Shown in pieces: positions 1 through 8,507 of a stretch of 12,692 bases of DNA (within the stretch, counting starts at the first letter, position 1; the number at the start of each line of letters is the position of its first letter). The position numbers and the translations under genes are program-made. Source of the stretch: JBHHXR01 sp046757205 (lineage in GTDB: Bacteria > Pseudomonadota > Alphaproteobacteria > Rhodobacterales > Rhodobacteraceae). The notes below the pieces were generated by a model. That model had not been told where the DNA came from and did no database searches. It saw nothing but the letters and a program-made list of their open reading frames with translations. The DNA is taken from the NCBI GenBank assembly GCA_046757205.1, contig JBHHXR010000090.1:1-12692 (forward strand). Direction: 5' to 3'.

Positions 1-2153
<2,153 letters not shown>

Positions 2154-2159
2154 GCAATA

Positions 2160-2190
2160 ACGAAGGGCGCTGGAATATGCCGTTCGTTTT
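2160..2190 (+). terminator. Imperfect hairpin with short T run between lon and the HU-like gene
   Basis: ACGAAGGGC (2160-2168) pairs with GCCGTTCGT (2179-2187) over nine positions with one G-G mismatch and a 10-nt loop. TTTT (2187-2190) and then GTT follow. It starts 7 nt after the lon stop, where an intrinsic terminator or partial attenuator would sit. The T run is short and interrupted, so termination may be incomplete and the HU-like gene could still be read from lon. Confidence 0.45.
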
Positions 2191-2234
2191 GTTATGGTGC
2201 GGCAACAAGAAAATTGCCGGGGCAGGAGAGGGCA

Positions 2235-2540
2235 GTGATCCGAAAAAAGGAACTGGTGGAGCATGTTTCCGCCAGGAGCGGCCTGAAAAAGAGCGACGTA
2301 CGCAACGCATTGCATCAGGCGTTTGACTTCATCCGGGAAAACCTTCTGGCCGGTCGGGAAATCGACTGTCCGCCGCTCGGCAAGATCAAGGTGCAGGTAC
2401 AGCGGCCGAACAGCCCAAATCCGAAACTGAGGTTTCGCGTGGTTCCGCGCAAGGATTTGGCGGAATTGTCCGACGGAGCGACCCATGCGGGCGGGGAAAC
2501 GACAATTCGCCATCCTTCTCTTGAAGCGGCGGAGAAATAG
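2235..2540 (+). CDS. HU/IHF-family DNA-binding protein
   Basis: A small basic protein of 101 residues belonging to the bacterial histone-like (HU/IHF) superfamily, expected to bend or compact nucleoid DNA as a dimer. The N-terminal half (about 1-45) has the helix-helix pattern of HU, starting IRKKELVEHVSARSGLKKSD. A beta-arm follows, with LGKIKV before a basic, proline-containing RPNSPNP segment where HU/IHF arms insert into the minor groove. The arm is less canonical than in E. coli HupB. The GTG at 2235 is chosen over the upstream in-frame TTG at 2214 because AGGAGAG (2224-2230) lies about 6 nt before it. It sits 81 nt after lon and 23 nt before a tRNA gene. The lon-HU pairing is common in proteobacteria, and in Rhodobacterales an HU-like gene often follows lon (general recollection). 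Confidence 0.85.
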   Translation: MIRKKELVEHVSARSGLKKSDVRNALHQAFDFIRENLLAGREIDCPPLGKIKVQVQRPNSPNPKLRFRVVPRKDLAELSDGATHAGGETTIRHPSLEAAEK

Positions 2541-2548
2541 CGCTAACA
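2521..2548 (+). promoter_or_regulatory. Putative promoter of tRNA-Val(CAC)
   Basis: TTGAAG (2521-2526) and CTAACA (2543-2548) are separated by 16 nt. Transcription would start near 2555, about 9 nt before the mature tRNA 5' end. The -35 would lie inside the end of the HU-like gene. The second tRNA-Val has a similar arrangement (TTGCGG, 17 nt, CTAAAC) and a shared GTGCCCG leader, which is the main support. Each hexamer is a weak match to the sigma-70 consensus. Confidence 0.4.
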
Positions 2549-2563
2549 CGCGTGCCCGAACTC

Positions 2564-2638
2564 GGGTGATTAGCTCAGTGGTAGAGCGCTTCGTTCACAT
2601 CGAAGATGTCGGGAGTTCAAATCTCTCATCACCCACCA
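2564..2638 (+). tRNA. tRNA-Val (anticodon CAC)
   Basis: A complete cloverleaf of 75 nt including an encoded CCA. The acceptor stem is GGGTGAT with ATCACCC (2628-2634), discriminator A2635, CCA 2636-2638. The D arm is GCTC/GAGC with a short 7-nt loop. The anticodon stem is CTTCG/CGAAG with loop TTCACAT, giving anticodon CAC at 2596-2598, which reads the valine codon GTG. The T arm GGGAG/CTCTC contains one G-U pair around loop TTCAAAT. It lies 23 nt after the HU-like gene and 37 nt before the histidine phosphatase gene. Confidence 0.97.
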
Positions 2639-2675
2639 CCCTTTCCACCCCGCTCAGTTTCCCGTCCGATCCGCG

Positions 2676-3263
2676 ATGACCGCCTATCCCGAAATCTATG
2701 TGCTGCGCCACGGACAGACCGAATGGAACGTCGCCGGCCGCCACCAGGGCCGCAGCGATTCCCCGCTTACCGAGGTCGGGCGGGCGCAGGCGCGACGGCA
2801 GGGCGCGATCCTGAAATCGGCCGGTGTCGGCGGGCGCGGGCTGCCGGCCTATTGCAGCCCGCAGGGCAGGGCGGCCGCGACCGCCGATCTCGCGCTGGCG
2901 CCGATCGCCGCTGTGCCGACCCTCGACGACCGGCTGCGCGAGGTATCCATGGGCGCGTGGGAAGGCCTGACGATGGAAGAGATCGAGGCACGCCGCCCGG
3001 AGCTGTTTTTCGCTGGCATTGACCCTCTGATGCGCCATTTCGAGGCGCCCGGCGGCGAAAGCTTCGATGCCACGTGCGCCCGCTGCCTGGATTTTCTGGA
3101 AAGCCTGACGGCACCGTCCGTCATCGTCACCCACGGCATCACGTCGCGGGTCCTGCGCGGCCTCTGGCTGGGGTTGGGGGCCGACGGCATGTGCGACATG
3201 CCCGGCGGCCAGGGCTGCGTCTATCACCTCTGCGAAGGCCGCCAGACGCGGCTGTCCGCCTGA
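2676..3263 (+). CDS. Histidine phosphatase family protein (phosphoglycerate-mutase-like)
   Basis: A 195-residue member of the histidine phosphatase branch 1 superfamily (PhoE, CobC and cofactor-dependent phosphoglycerate mutase relatives), cytosolic, with unknown small-molecule or phosphoprotein substrate. The catalytic signature LRHGQTEWN places the phosphate-accepting His at residue 12, flanked by Arg11 and the GRHQGRSDSPLT loop. Glu89 in LREVSMGAWEG fits the general acid, and the second catalytic His is His153 in VTHGITSR. The SPQGRAAATA block keeps the first arginine of the usual SPLxRAxxTA motif. The length fits small broad-specificity phosphatases better than the roughly 230-250 residues of GpmA. 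The ATG at 2676 is the only start close to the RHG motif; no strong Shine-Dalgarno is visible. It lies alone between two tRNA-Val genes. Confidence 0.9.
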   Translation: MTAYPEIYVLRHGQTEWNVAGRHQGRSDSPLTEVGRAQARRQGAILKSAGVGGRGLPAYCSPQGRAAATADLALAPIAAVPTLDDRLREVSMGAWEGLTMEEIEARRPELFFAGIDPLMRHFEAPGGESFDATCARCLDFLESLTAPSVIVTHGITSRVLRGLWLGLGADGMCDMPGGQGCVYHLCEGRQTRLSA

Positions 3264-3298
3264 CGGCGGGCAACTCGACGAACAACGACTATGGCGGC

Positions 3299-3327
3299 TT
3301 GCGGCAGCGGTGGCGAACACGCTAAAC
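3299..3327 (+). promoter_or_regulatory. Putative promoter of tRNA-Val(TAC)
   Basis: TTGCGG (3299-3304) is followed after 17 nt by CTAAAC (3322-3327). The start would be near 3334, six nt before the tRNA. The arrangement and the downstream GTGCCCG resemble the region before the first tRNA-Val. The -10 match to consensus is weak, so the call rests on the shared layout. Confidence 0.4.
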
Positions 3328-3339
3328 AGTGCCCGGTCC

Positions 3340-3415
<76 letters not shown>

Positions 3416-3452
3416 GCGCCCTCGGCCCGTTGATACGCCGGTCGCCATCCTT

Positions 3453-3467
3453 CGCGCCATCGGCGCG
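3453..3467. other. GC-rich perfect hairpin in the convergent spacer
   Basis: CGCGCC (3453-3458), loop ATC, GGCGCG (3462-3467). It lies in the 96-nt spacer between tRNA-Val(TAC) and the stop of the convergent minus-strand gene at 3512. There is no T run on either strand, so it is not a textbook intrinsic terminator; it could aid tRNA 3' processing or Rho-linked termination. Nothing else is seen in 3416-3511. Confidence 0.3.
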
Positions 3468-3511
3468 CGGGGCAGTGCGCAACCGCACATCCACGAAACC
3501 CAGCCCGTTCG

Positions 3512-4108
3512 TCAGCCGCAATACTGGCAGGCCGAATAGCTGCCGCAGTCGAAACCGGTTCCGTCGTAGCAGATGCAATCGCAATGATTCAGATAAGGAA
3601 ATCCCGGCGGACAGCATGTTTGCCCGACATTGTTGCAGAAATGCGTGATGCAATCGTAGTATCCGGCGCCAAAGGTCGCGGCGCAGTCGCCGCACGCCGC
3701 GCGGGCCATTCTGGGCAGTCCGGCCGAGGCGGCAGCGGCGATGGCGGCGTTGCCAAGAAGTGCCCGGAAGACCTGTCTGCGCGACATCCGCTCCGGCGGG
3801 TTGCGGGGCCTGACTATGGGCAGCGCGCGATGCGGGCCAAGCTTCACGGTCTGCGGGTTCCCCGGCATTCCGCCACCGGTCGAACGGCGCCACGCGAAAA
3901 CCAGGATGTGCACGGCTGCGTGGACCGTCAGAAGCATGGCGAGCATCACTGTCGCGAGGAAAACGCCGCGCCCGGTTCCAAGCCAGTCTGCGAATATCAC
4001 GGCTGACCACCCCAGGACGGACACCCGAAACGCCAGACGCATGCATGTCGTGCATCTGCCGTATCTGGCGTCGATAAACCTGCCCAGCCGGTGGGCCACG
4101 TGTTTCAC
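3512..4108 (-). CDS. DUF3624-like membrane protein with internal Tat signal and 12-Cys C-terminal domain
   Basis: The function is unknown. The 198 predicted residues have three parts. Residues 1-75 hold GRCTTCM (Cys19, Cys22), membrane segments near 25-43 and 48-73, and a layout resembling DUF3624. Residues 76-107 are a basic, proline-containing linker. Residues 108-137 look like a complete twin-arginine signal: SRRQVFR, an Ala-rich hydrophobic stretch and an ARA cleavage site. The last 61 residues (138-198) contain 12 cysteines spaced C-x2-C-x10-C-x4-C-x6-CC-x9-C-x-C-x-C-x7-C-x5-C-x2-C and no tryptophan. Predicted topology is N-in, three membrane spans, cysteine domain in the periplasm. The residue before Cys139 is Ala but there is no canonical lipobox. 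The GTG at 4108 is chosen because GGGG lies about 6 nt upstream and the upstream frame is not coding-like. An internal ATG at 3787 with GGAG close by could yield the 91-residue Tat-Cys part alone. Confidence 0.7.
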   Translation of the reverse strand: MKHVAHRLGRFIDARYGRCTTCMRLAFRVSVLGWSAVIFADWLGTGRGVFLATVMLAMLLTVHAAVHILVFAWRRSTGGGMPGNPQTVKLGPHRALPIVRPRNPPERMSRRQVFRALLGNAAIAAAASAGLPRMARAACGDCAATFGAGYYDCITHFCNNVGQTCCPPGFPYLNHCDCICYDGTGFDCGSYSACQYCG

Positions 4109-4294
4109 GGCTTGCCCCACATCAAGAACCCAAGGCCATGGATGCCGCGTGCCTGCGGACTTCCGTGTTTTTTCCGCAGATCGGCCTGATGGTAACCGAT
4201 ACAATCGTTCCGGAGCAATGGGATGTGGTGATACCTTACGCCGCAGATGCCCGTGTCCGGGAACGACACGCCGCTGCGCCAAACGGACTGGTGG
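4109..4294. other. Spacer between the capsule operon and the 12-Cys gene; no convincing gene
   Basis: These 186 nt have lower GC than the flanking genes. The only secondary structure noted is TGCGGA (4154-4159) pairing with TCCGCA (4173-4178) across a 13-nt loop, with no T run on either strand. A minus-strand frame of 73 codons (4326 to 4105) crosses it and its TGA overlaps the GTG start at 4108 as GTGA, but its codon use is not coding-like. No convincing promoter for the downstream gene was found. Confidence 0.4.
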
Positions 4295-5593
4295 CTACAG
4301 GCTCCAGTACCGCCGTGCCCCGACATCGCCCGGCGCCAGCGCGCCGCGCAGGTCCATCACCGTTCCGCTTTCGCGAACCCGTCCGCAAAGCGCCGCCGCG
4401 GGCATGTCCCGGTAGGCCCGGTGGGGCACCGCCAGGATCATCAGGTCGAGCCGCCGCATGTCCTTGAGCGGCGTCCAGCGCAGGCGGTTGCCGGTGCGGT
4501 GCACCGTGGCCGGATCGGCCAGCGGATCGTGGACCATCGGCGACACACCGTAGCCCTGCAACTCCTCGATGATGTCGAAGGCGCGCGAATTGCGCAGGTC
4601 GGGCACGTTTTCCTTGAATGTCAGGCCCAGAAGCCCGACCCGCGCCGTCGCCATCCCGCATTTCATGGTGCTGAGAAAGCGGATCGCCTTCTGCGCCACG
4701 AACCGCCCCATGCCGTCGTTCACCCGCCGCCCCGACAGGATGACCTGCGGATGATAACCCAGTTCCTCCGCCTTCGCGGTCAGATAATAGGGGTCGACCC
4801 CGATGCAGTGGCCGCCCACCAGACCTGGCGAGAATTCCAGGAAATTCCACTTGCTCGCCGCCGCCTCGATAACGTCTGTGGTGCGGATGCCTATCCGGTC
4901 GCAGATCATCGCGAGTTCGTTCATCAAAGCGATATTCACGTCTCGCTGGGTATTTTCGATGACCTTCGCGGCTTCGGCCACCCGGATCGATGGCGCCCGG
5001 TGGATGCCGGCCCGGACGATCCGGCCGTAGACAGCCGCGACGCGCTCGAGCGTTTCGGCGTCCTGGCCGGATACCACCTTTACGACGCGCTCCAGCGGAT
5101 GTTCGGGGTCGCCGGGATTTATCCGCTCGGGCGAATAGGCGAGCTTGAAATCACGTCCCGCCTTCAGGCCCGAGAGCGATTCCAGAAGCGGACCGCACAG
5201 TTCTTCCGTGGCGCCGGGGTAGACCGTGCTCTCAAACACCACCACCGACCCGGGTTTCAGGTGCCCGGCGATTGTCCGGCACGCCGACTTCAGCGGGAAG
5301 AGATCGGGTCTGAGCCCCTTGTTGATGGGCGTCGGGACCGTGACGACGAAAAAATTCGCGCCACTCAGATCGCACGCGTCGGCCGTCACGCGCACCGACG
5401 AGGCGGCAACCTGCGCGTCCGTCAGTTCATTGGTCAGGTCGCGCCCGTCGCGCAGGGACCTTACGCGGTCGGTATCGGTGTCGAACCCGATGACGCCATC
5501 GAACGCGCCGGCGAGCGCCACGGAAACCGGGTATCCGACATAGCCAAGGCCGATGACGGCTATGCGTTCCCCGCCCTGTGCATCGAAAGGCAT
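4295..5593 (-). CDS. tviB: UDP-N-acetylglucosamine-type 6-dehydrogenase (TviB/WbpA family)
   Basis: A nucleotide-sugar dehydrogenase of 432 residues that oxidises the C6 hydroxyl of a UDP-hexose in two NAD-dependent steps to the uronate; close similarity to TviB of the Vi-antigen pathway suggests UDP-GlcNAc as substrate. Visible motifs are the Rossmann GLGYVG at 15-20, VTVPTPIN, ESTVYPGATEE, YSPERINPGD, KVIENTQRDVNIALMNELA, and the catalytic GGHCIGVDPYYL with Cys263. TFKENVPDLRNSR marks the C-terminal UDP-binding domain. The ATG at 5593 is preferred over the upstream TTG at 5632 because AGGGGA precedes it by a few bases and the Rossmann fold begins right after. It is the last gene of the capsule operon, 64 nt after kpsE. 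Substrate (GlcNAc, GalNAc or Glc) is inferred from family likeness. Confidence 0.88.
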   Translation of the reverse strand: MPFDAQGGERIAVIGLGYVGYPVSVALAGAFDGVIGFDTDTDRVRSLRDGRDLTNELTDAQVAASSVRVTADACDLSGANFFVVTVPTPINKGLRPDLFPLKSACRTIAGHLKPGSVVVFESTVYPGATEELCGPLLESLSGLKAGRDFKLAYSPERINPGDPEHPLERVVKVVSGQDAETLERVAAVYGRIVRAGIHRAPSIRVAEAAKVIENTQRDVNIALMNELAMICDRIGIRTTDVIEAAASKWNFLEFSPGLVGGHCIGVDPYYLTAKAEELGYHPQVILSGRRVNDGMGRFVAQKAIRFLSTMKCGMATARVGLLGLTFKENVPDLRNSRAFDIIEELQGYGVSPMVHDPLADPATVHRTGNRLRWTPLKDMRRLDLMILAVPHRAYRDMPAAALCGRVRESGTVMDLRGALAPGDVGARRYWSL

Positions 5594-5657
5594 GCTTTCC
5601 CCTCGTTTCGTGCCGGGCCCGCCGCGCCGCAAATGGGCAAGCCCCGAGCTGACGCGG

Positions 5658-7004
5658 TCAGCGACCGGAAGCGTGATGTCGCAAGCTTGTGGCCAGTATG
5701 GTTAAGAAGACGTAAATCCCCGCCAGCACCAGGAATACCAGAGCCGTGGATTCCGCGATTCTCGGCGTCGCTGGCGTGCGCGCCGCGTGCGGCGGCACGA
5801 CGATGGACATGACGGGCCGGTCGCGGGTGGCGGAGACCCGTGTCGCCTCTTCGCTGCGCAACCTTTCCTGCCATGTGGTCTTTGCCAGCTCCACATCGAG
5901 CCGCGCCTGATCGAAGCTCGCGGTGCGGGCGGCCAGCGAAGGACCGGCGCCGCCGCCGTTCAGCACCGCCCGGTATTCATCGAGTTTCGCCCGGACCATT
6001 TCCACTTCCTCCGCCCGGCGCCTGACCAGGATATTCCCGTCGCCGTAGCGCAGCCGCAGCAGCGCAAGCTCCTGTTCGGCCTTCTGCCGGTCGCGTTCGA
6101 GTTGGAAGATCATCTCGTAGGTCACCGCGATCCGGGCATAGGGGTCGGTCTCGCCGATCTTCACCTGCGCGGCGGCAAGCGCGCCAAGGGCCGCCCGCAG
6201 CGCTTCACGCGCAACTTCGGTTTCGCGCCTCGCGTCGTTGATGGCGCCGGAATAACGTTCTTCGCCGTAGCTCTCCACGCGCGCCGCCGCGAGCGTCAGG
6301 ATCCGCCGGGTCCACTCCTCGGCCAGCGCGGGTTCCGGGGCGCGGACGCGCAGCGTCGTCAGACCTTCCTGGATGTCGACGTCGACCGAAACGAAACGGT
6401 GAAATACGTCAAGCGGTGCCCCCGGCGACATGAACGGCAACCGCCGGGCGCTGAGAGGATCGACGTCAGCGCCGGAAAGTGCTCCGATCACGTTCTTTTC
6501 AGCCTGCAGCTTACGGAAAACCTCGGGCGACAGGACATAGGCCCGGGCCAGAAATGCATCCTGAAGGCCGCCCGACCTTGCCGTTGAAAAGAGGGCATTG
6601 CCGGCGCTGCCCGGTCTTGAGCTCTCGTCGGGGGCGGAGATGACGAAAGTGGCACGGGCCTCGTAGAACGGTGTGGCGACCGCGGACAGGTAATAGGCGG
6701 CGGCCAGCGTCGGCGCGACGACGCAAACGGCAAACCGCGCGGTGCTCCGGCGGCGCGCCGATTTCCGCTTTCTTGCCAGTTGCCGCGCAGCCTGGGCAAC
6801 GTCCTCGAATCCCGCCAGTTTGTCTCGGGCGCCGGCAAGCCGGGCGTCTTCGGCCCTGCGCAATTCGGCGTCGCGCTCGGCGCGCGCGCGTTCCAATCTG
6901 GCGGCGCGATCCTTGGCAAATTGCTCCAGCCGCTCCTGTCTTGAAGGTGCCGCCGGCTCGGCCTGAACCGGTACACGGCGAAGAGTGCGATGAATTTCAG
7001 GCAT
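5658..7004 (-). CDS. kpsE: Capsule polysaccharide export inner-membrane protein, KpsE/BexC/CtrB type
   Basis: A polysaccharide co-polymerase/export adaptor of 448 residues linking the KpsMT transporter to the outer-membrane channel. It has two membrane spans, about 90-110 and 420-440, with the large periplasmic part between. The start of the periplasmic part (ATPFYEARATFVIS) is typical of the Wzz/KpsE family, and long coiled-coil segments run through about 250-390. Unlike short-tailed E. coli KpsE, it carries about 85 cytosolic N-terminal residues, mostly Arg/Ala/Glu and strongly coiled-coil-like (about 20-85). The ATG at 7004 overlaps the end of kpsT as ATGCCTGA, so the two genes are probably translationally coupled; AGGAG lies about 11 nt upstream. 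In rhizobial rkp-3 loci the equivalent export proteins are RkpR-like. Confidence 0.85.
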   Translation of the reverse strand: MPEIHRTLRRVPVQAEPAAPSRQERLEQFAKDRAARLERARAERDAELRRAEDARLAGARDKLAGFEDVAQAARQLARKRKSARRRSTARFAVCVVAPTLAAAYYLSAVATPFYEARATFVISAPDESSRPGSAGNALFSTARSGGLQDAFLARAYVLSPEVFRKLQAEKNVIGALSGADVDPLSARRLPFMSPGAPLDVFHRFVSVDVDIQEGLTTLRVRAPEPALAEEWTRRILTLAAARVESYGEERYSGAINDARRETEVAREALRAALGALAAAQVKIGETDPYARIAVTYEMIFQLERDRQKAEQELALLRLRYGDGNILVRRRAEEVEMVRAKLDEYRAVLNGGGAGPSLAARTASFDQARLDVELAKTTWQERLRSEEATRVSATRDRPVMSIVVPPHAARTPATPRIAESTALVFLVLAGIYVFLTILATSLRHHASGR

Positions 7005-7665
7005 CCGGGGTCTCGCTCCTCTGCTGTTCGCGGTGCGCGGCCGCCGCCACCAGGGCGCCGGCCTCCTCGGGGTCCCGGCACGGCACGAGTCTGCCTTTGA
7101 CCAGCGCGAAGAACCGGTTGCAGTGGCGTCCCAGCGCGGCGGCGCGCCGCGCCACCAGTATCAGACCCGCTTTCTTCAACCTTGCCGCAAGCATGGCGTC
7201 GCACAGCGCGCGGAACGCGTCGTCGCCGGTGCCGGTCACCTCGTCTGCGAGATAGCAGTCGAAGGGCGCGGCAAGGCTGAAGGCCATGCCGAGCCGCGCC
7301 CGCATGGCCGGCGTGTAACTTCGCACCGGCAGGCCGCCGTCGATCTGCGCAAAAGAGGTCGCGAAGGCAACGGCGAAATCCGGATCGAGGCCGACGACGG
7401 GCGAAAGGTGGGAAATGTTTTCCGCACCGCTCAGCGCCGGATGGAAAGCCGCGGCAAGCCCGAGCGGCCATGAAACGCGCCCGCCGATCCGTATCCGGCC
7501 TGAATCCGGTCGCTCGGCCCCGGCGATGAGGCGGATCAGCGTCGACTTGCCCGATCCCGCCGCGCCGAGAATGCCGACGCGGTCGCCGGGCCGGAACCGC
7601 GCCGAAACCCCGTTCAGTACCGGCAGCCCGTTGTTGGCCCGCTCTACCTCCAGCAACTCGATCAC
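6997..7665 (-). CDS. kpsT: Capsule polysaccharide ABC transporter ATP-binding protein, KpsT type
   Basis: The cytosolic ATPase subunit that would power capsule export through KpsM; 222 residues, the usual KpsT length. Walker A GAAGSGKST is at 34-42, the KpsT hallmark SWPLGL at 65-70, and Walker B YLADE at 138-142 followed by VTGTGD. Three consensus sites are altered: the Q-loop glutamine of F-Q-G-S-L is His75, the signature expected as YSSGM is YTPAM (117-121), and the H-loop histidine of V-S-H is Arg173 (VARR). The frame is uninterrupted and the catalytic Glu142 remains. The GTG at 7665 is chosen because GGAG lies 8 nt upstream and the GTG overlaps the kpsM TGA as GTGA; longer readings in this frame only shadow kpsM. 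Whether it still hydrolyses ATP is uncertain. Confidence 0.85.
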   Translation of the reverse strand: MIELLEVERANNGLPVLNGVSARFRPGDRVGILGAAGSGKSTLIRLIAGAERPDSGRIRIGGRVSWPLGLAAAFHPALSGAENISHLSPVVGLDPDFAVAFATSFAQIDGGLPVRSYTPAMRARLGMAFSLAAPFDCYLADEVTGTGDDAFRALCDAMLAARLKKAGLILVARRAAALGRHCNRFFALVKGRLVPCRDPEEAGALVAAAAHREQQRSETPDA

Positions 7666-8477
7666 GCGGGAAACTCCCGTCCCCTCCGGTCCCGGAGCCA
7701 GAGCTGGAGCGCATGTGACGAGAAGTAGAAAGCGGCGACATACGCCAGCGGAATTCTCGCATCGGCGATCGGGCTCAGATATGCCCGGAAATATCCCTGT
7801 CGAAGAAATTCGGTCGCGTGCAGCAGCGGGTTGAATGTCAGCCAGTCGAGAATTGCCGGCGGAAGCTCCCGGGCAGTGAAAAAGATGCCCGACAGCCAGA
7901 ACATGGGCCGCAAGGCAAGCGGGATGATCCGCTGCGCAAAATCGCTGGCGGTGATCAGAATGGCCGCCAGACGCCCGAAACTTGCCCCGACGGCCCACGC
8001 CAGGCAGACGCCCGAAGCGACGTATCCCAGATCGCCCGAAGGTCTGGTTCCGGTCCAGGCCGCGACGGCGCCCATGATAACGGCGAACAGCACCAGCCCG
8101 GTAAACAGCTCCAGCAGCGCCGTGGCGGCCAGGACATCGTTCAGCCGGACGCCGGGAAATAGCGCAAGGCCGCGATTGGCCGCGGGGGTCCGGCTCATCG
8201 CCGTGATCGTCTGGCGGAAGATCACGTAAGGCAGCATGCCGGAGGCGACGAAACTGGGAACGTCCACCGGCAGGGTCGGGGAGCGGCCGAGATAGGCGAA
8301 CGACGCGACCAACCCGCCGATCCACGCCATCGGCACGATGTAGGCCCAAAGATAACCGACGCTGCCGCCGGCAAACCGCGTCCGCATCTCGCGCGCCATC
8401 AGCGCGGCAATGACTTCCAAGCCGGTCGCAAACCCGGAGAAAGCTGACGGTTTTCGTTCTGTTTCAACTGGCTGCAT
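7662..8477 (-). CDS. kpsM: Capsule polysaccharide ABC transporter permease, KpsM type
   Basis: The ABC-2-type permease that carries the lipid-linked polysaccharide across the inner membrane; 271 residues, normal for KpsM. The start of the first domain, ALMAREMRTRFAGGSVGYLWA, matches the KpsM/Wzm pattern of a basic amphipathic segment before the first span. Six hydrophobic segments are visible, with SGIFFTARELP and FNPLLHATEFLRQGYF typical of the last loops. ATG 8477 has GGA six bases upstream; a GTG at 8492 (AGG eight bases upstream) would add five residues, and the choice is open. It ends in a GTGA overlap with kpsT. The epimerase stop lies 30 nt before the chosen start, so all are probably on one transcript. 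Confidence 0.88.
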   Translation of the reverse strand: MQPVETERKPSAFSGFATGLEVIAALMAREMRTRFAGGSVGYLWAYIVPMAWIGGLVASFAYLGRSPTLPVDVPSFVASGMLPYVIFRQTITAMSRTPAANRGLALFPGVRLNDVLAATALLELFTGLVLFAVIMGAVAAWTGTRPSGDLGYVASGVCLAWAVGASFGRLAAILITASDFAQRIIPLALRPMFWLSGIFFTARELPPAILDWLTFNPLLHATEFLRQGYFRAYLSPIADARIPLAYVAAFYFSSHALQLWLRDRRGREFPA

Positions 8478-8507
8478 TCTGTTTCCATCCACCGGCGAGG
8501 CCTGCCC

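Noticed and set aside
3512..3700. TTQ cofactor light chain (MauA type).
   Set aside because: The 12-Cys domain has no tryptophan and is far shorter than MauA; only cysteine number and leader type agree.
4247..5812. Plus-strand frame of 521 codons opposite the dehydrogenase and kpsE.
   Set aside because: It is antisense to a gene with clear Rossmann and catalytic motifs and has His/Arg/Asp-rich low-quality composition.
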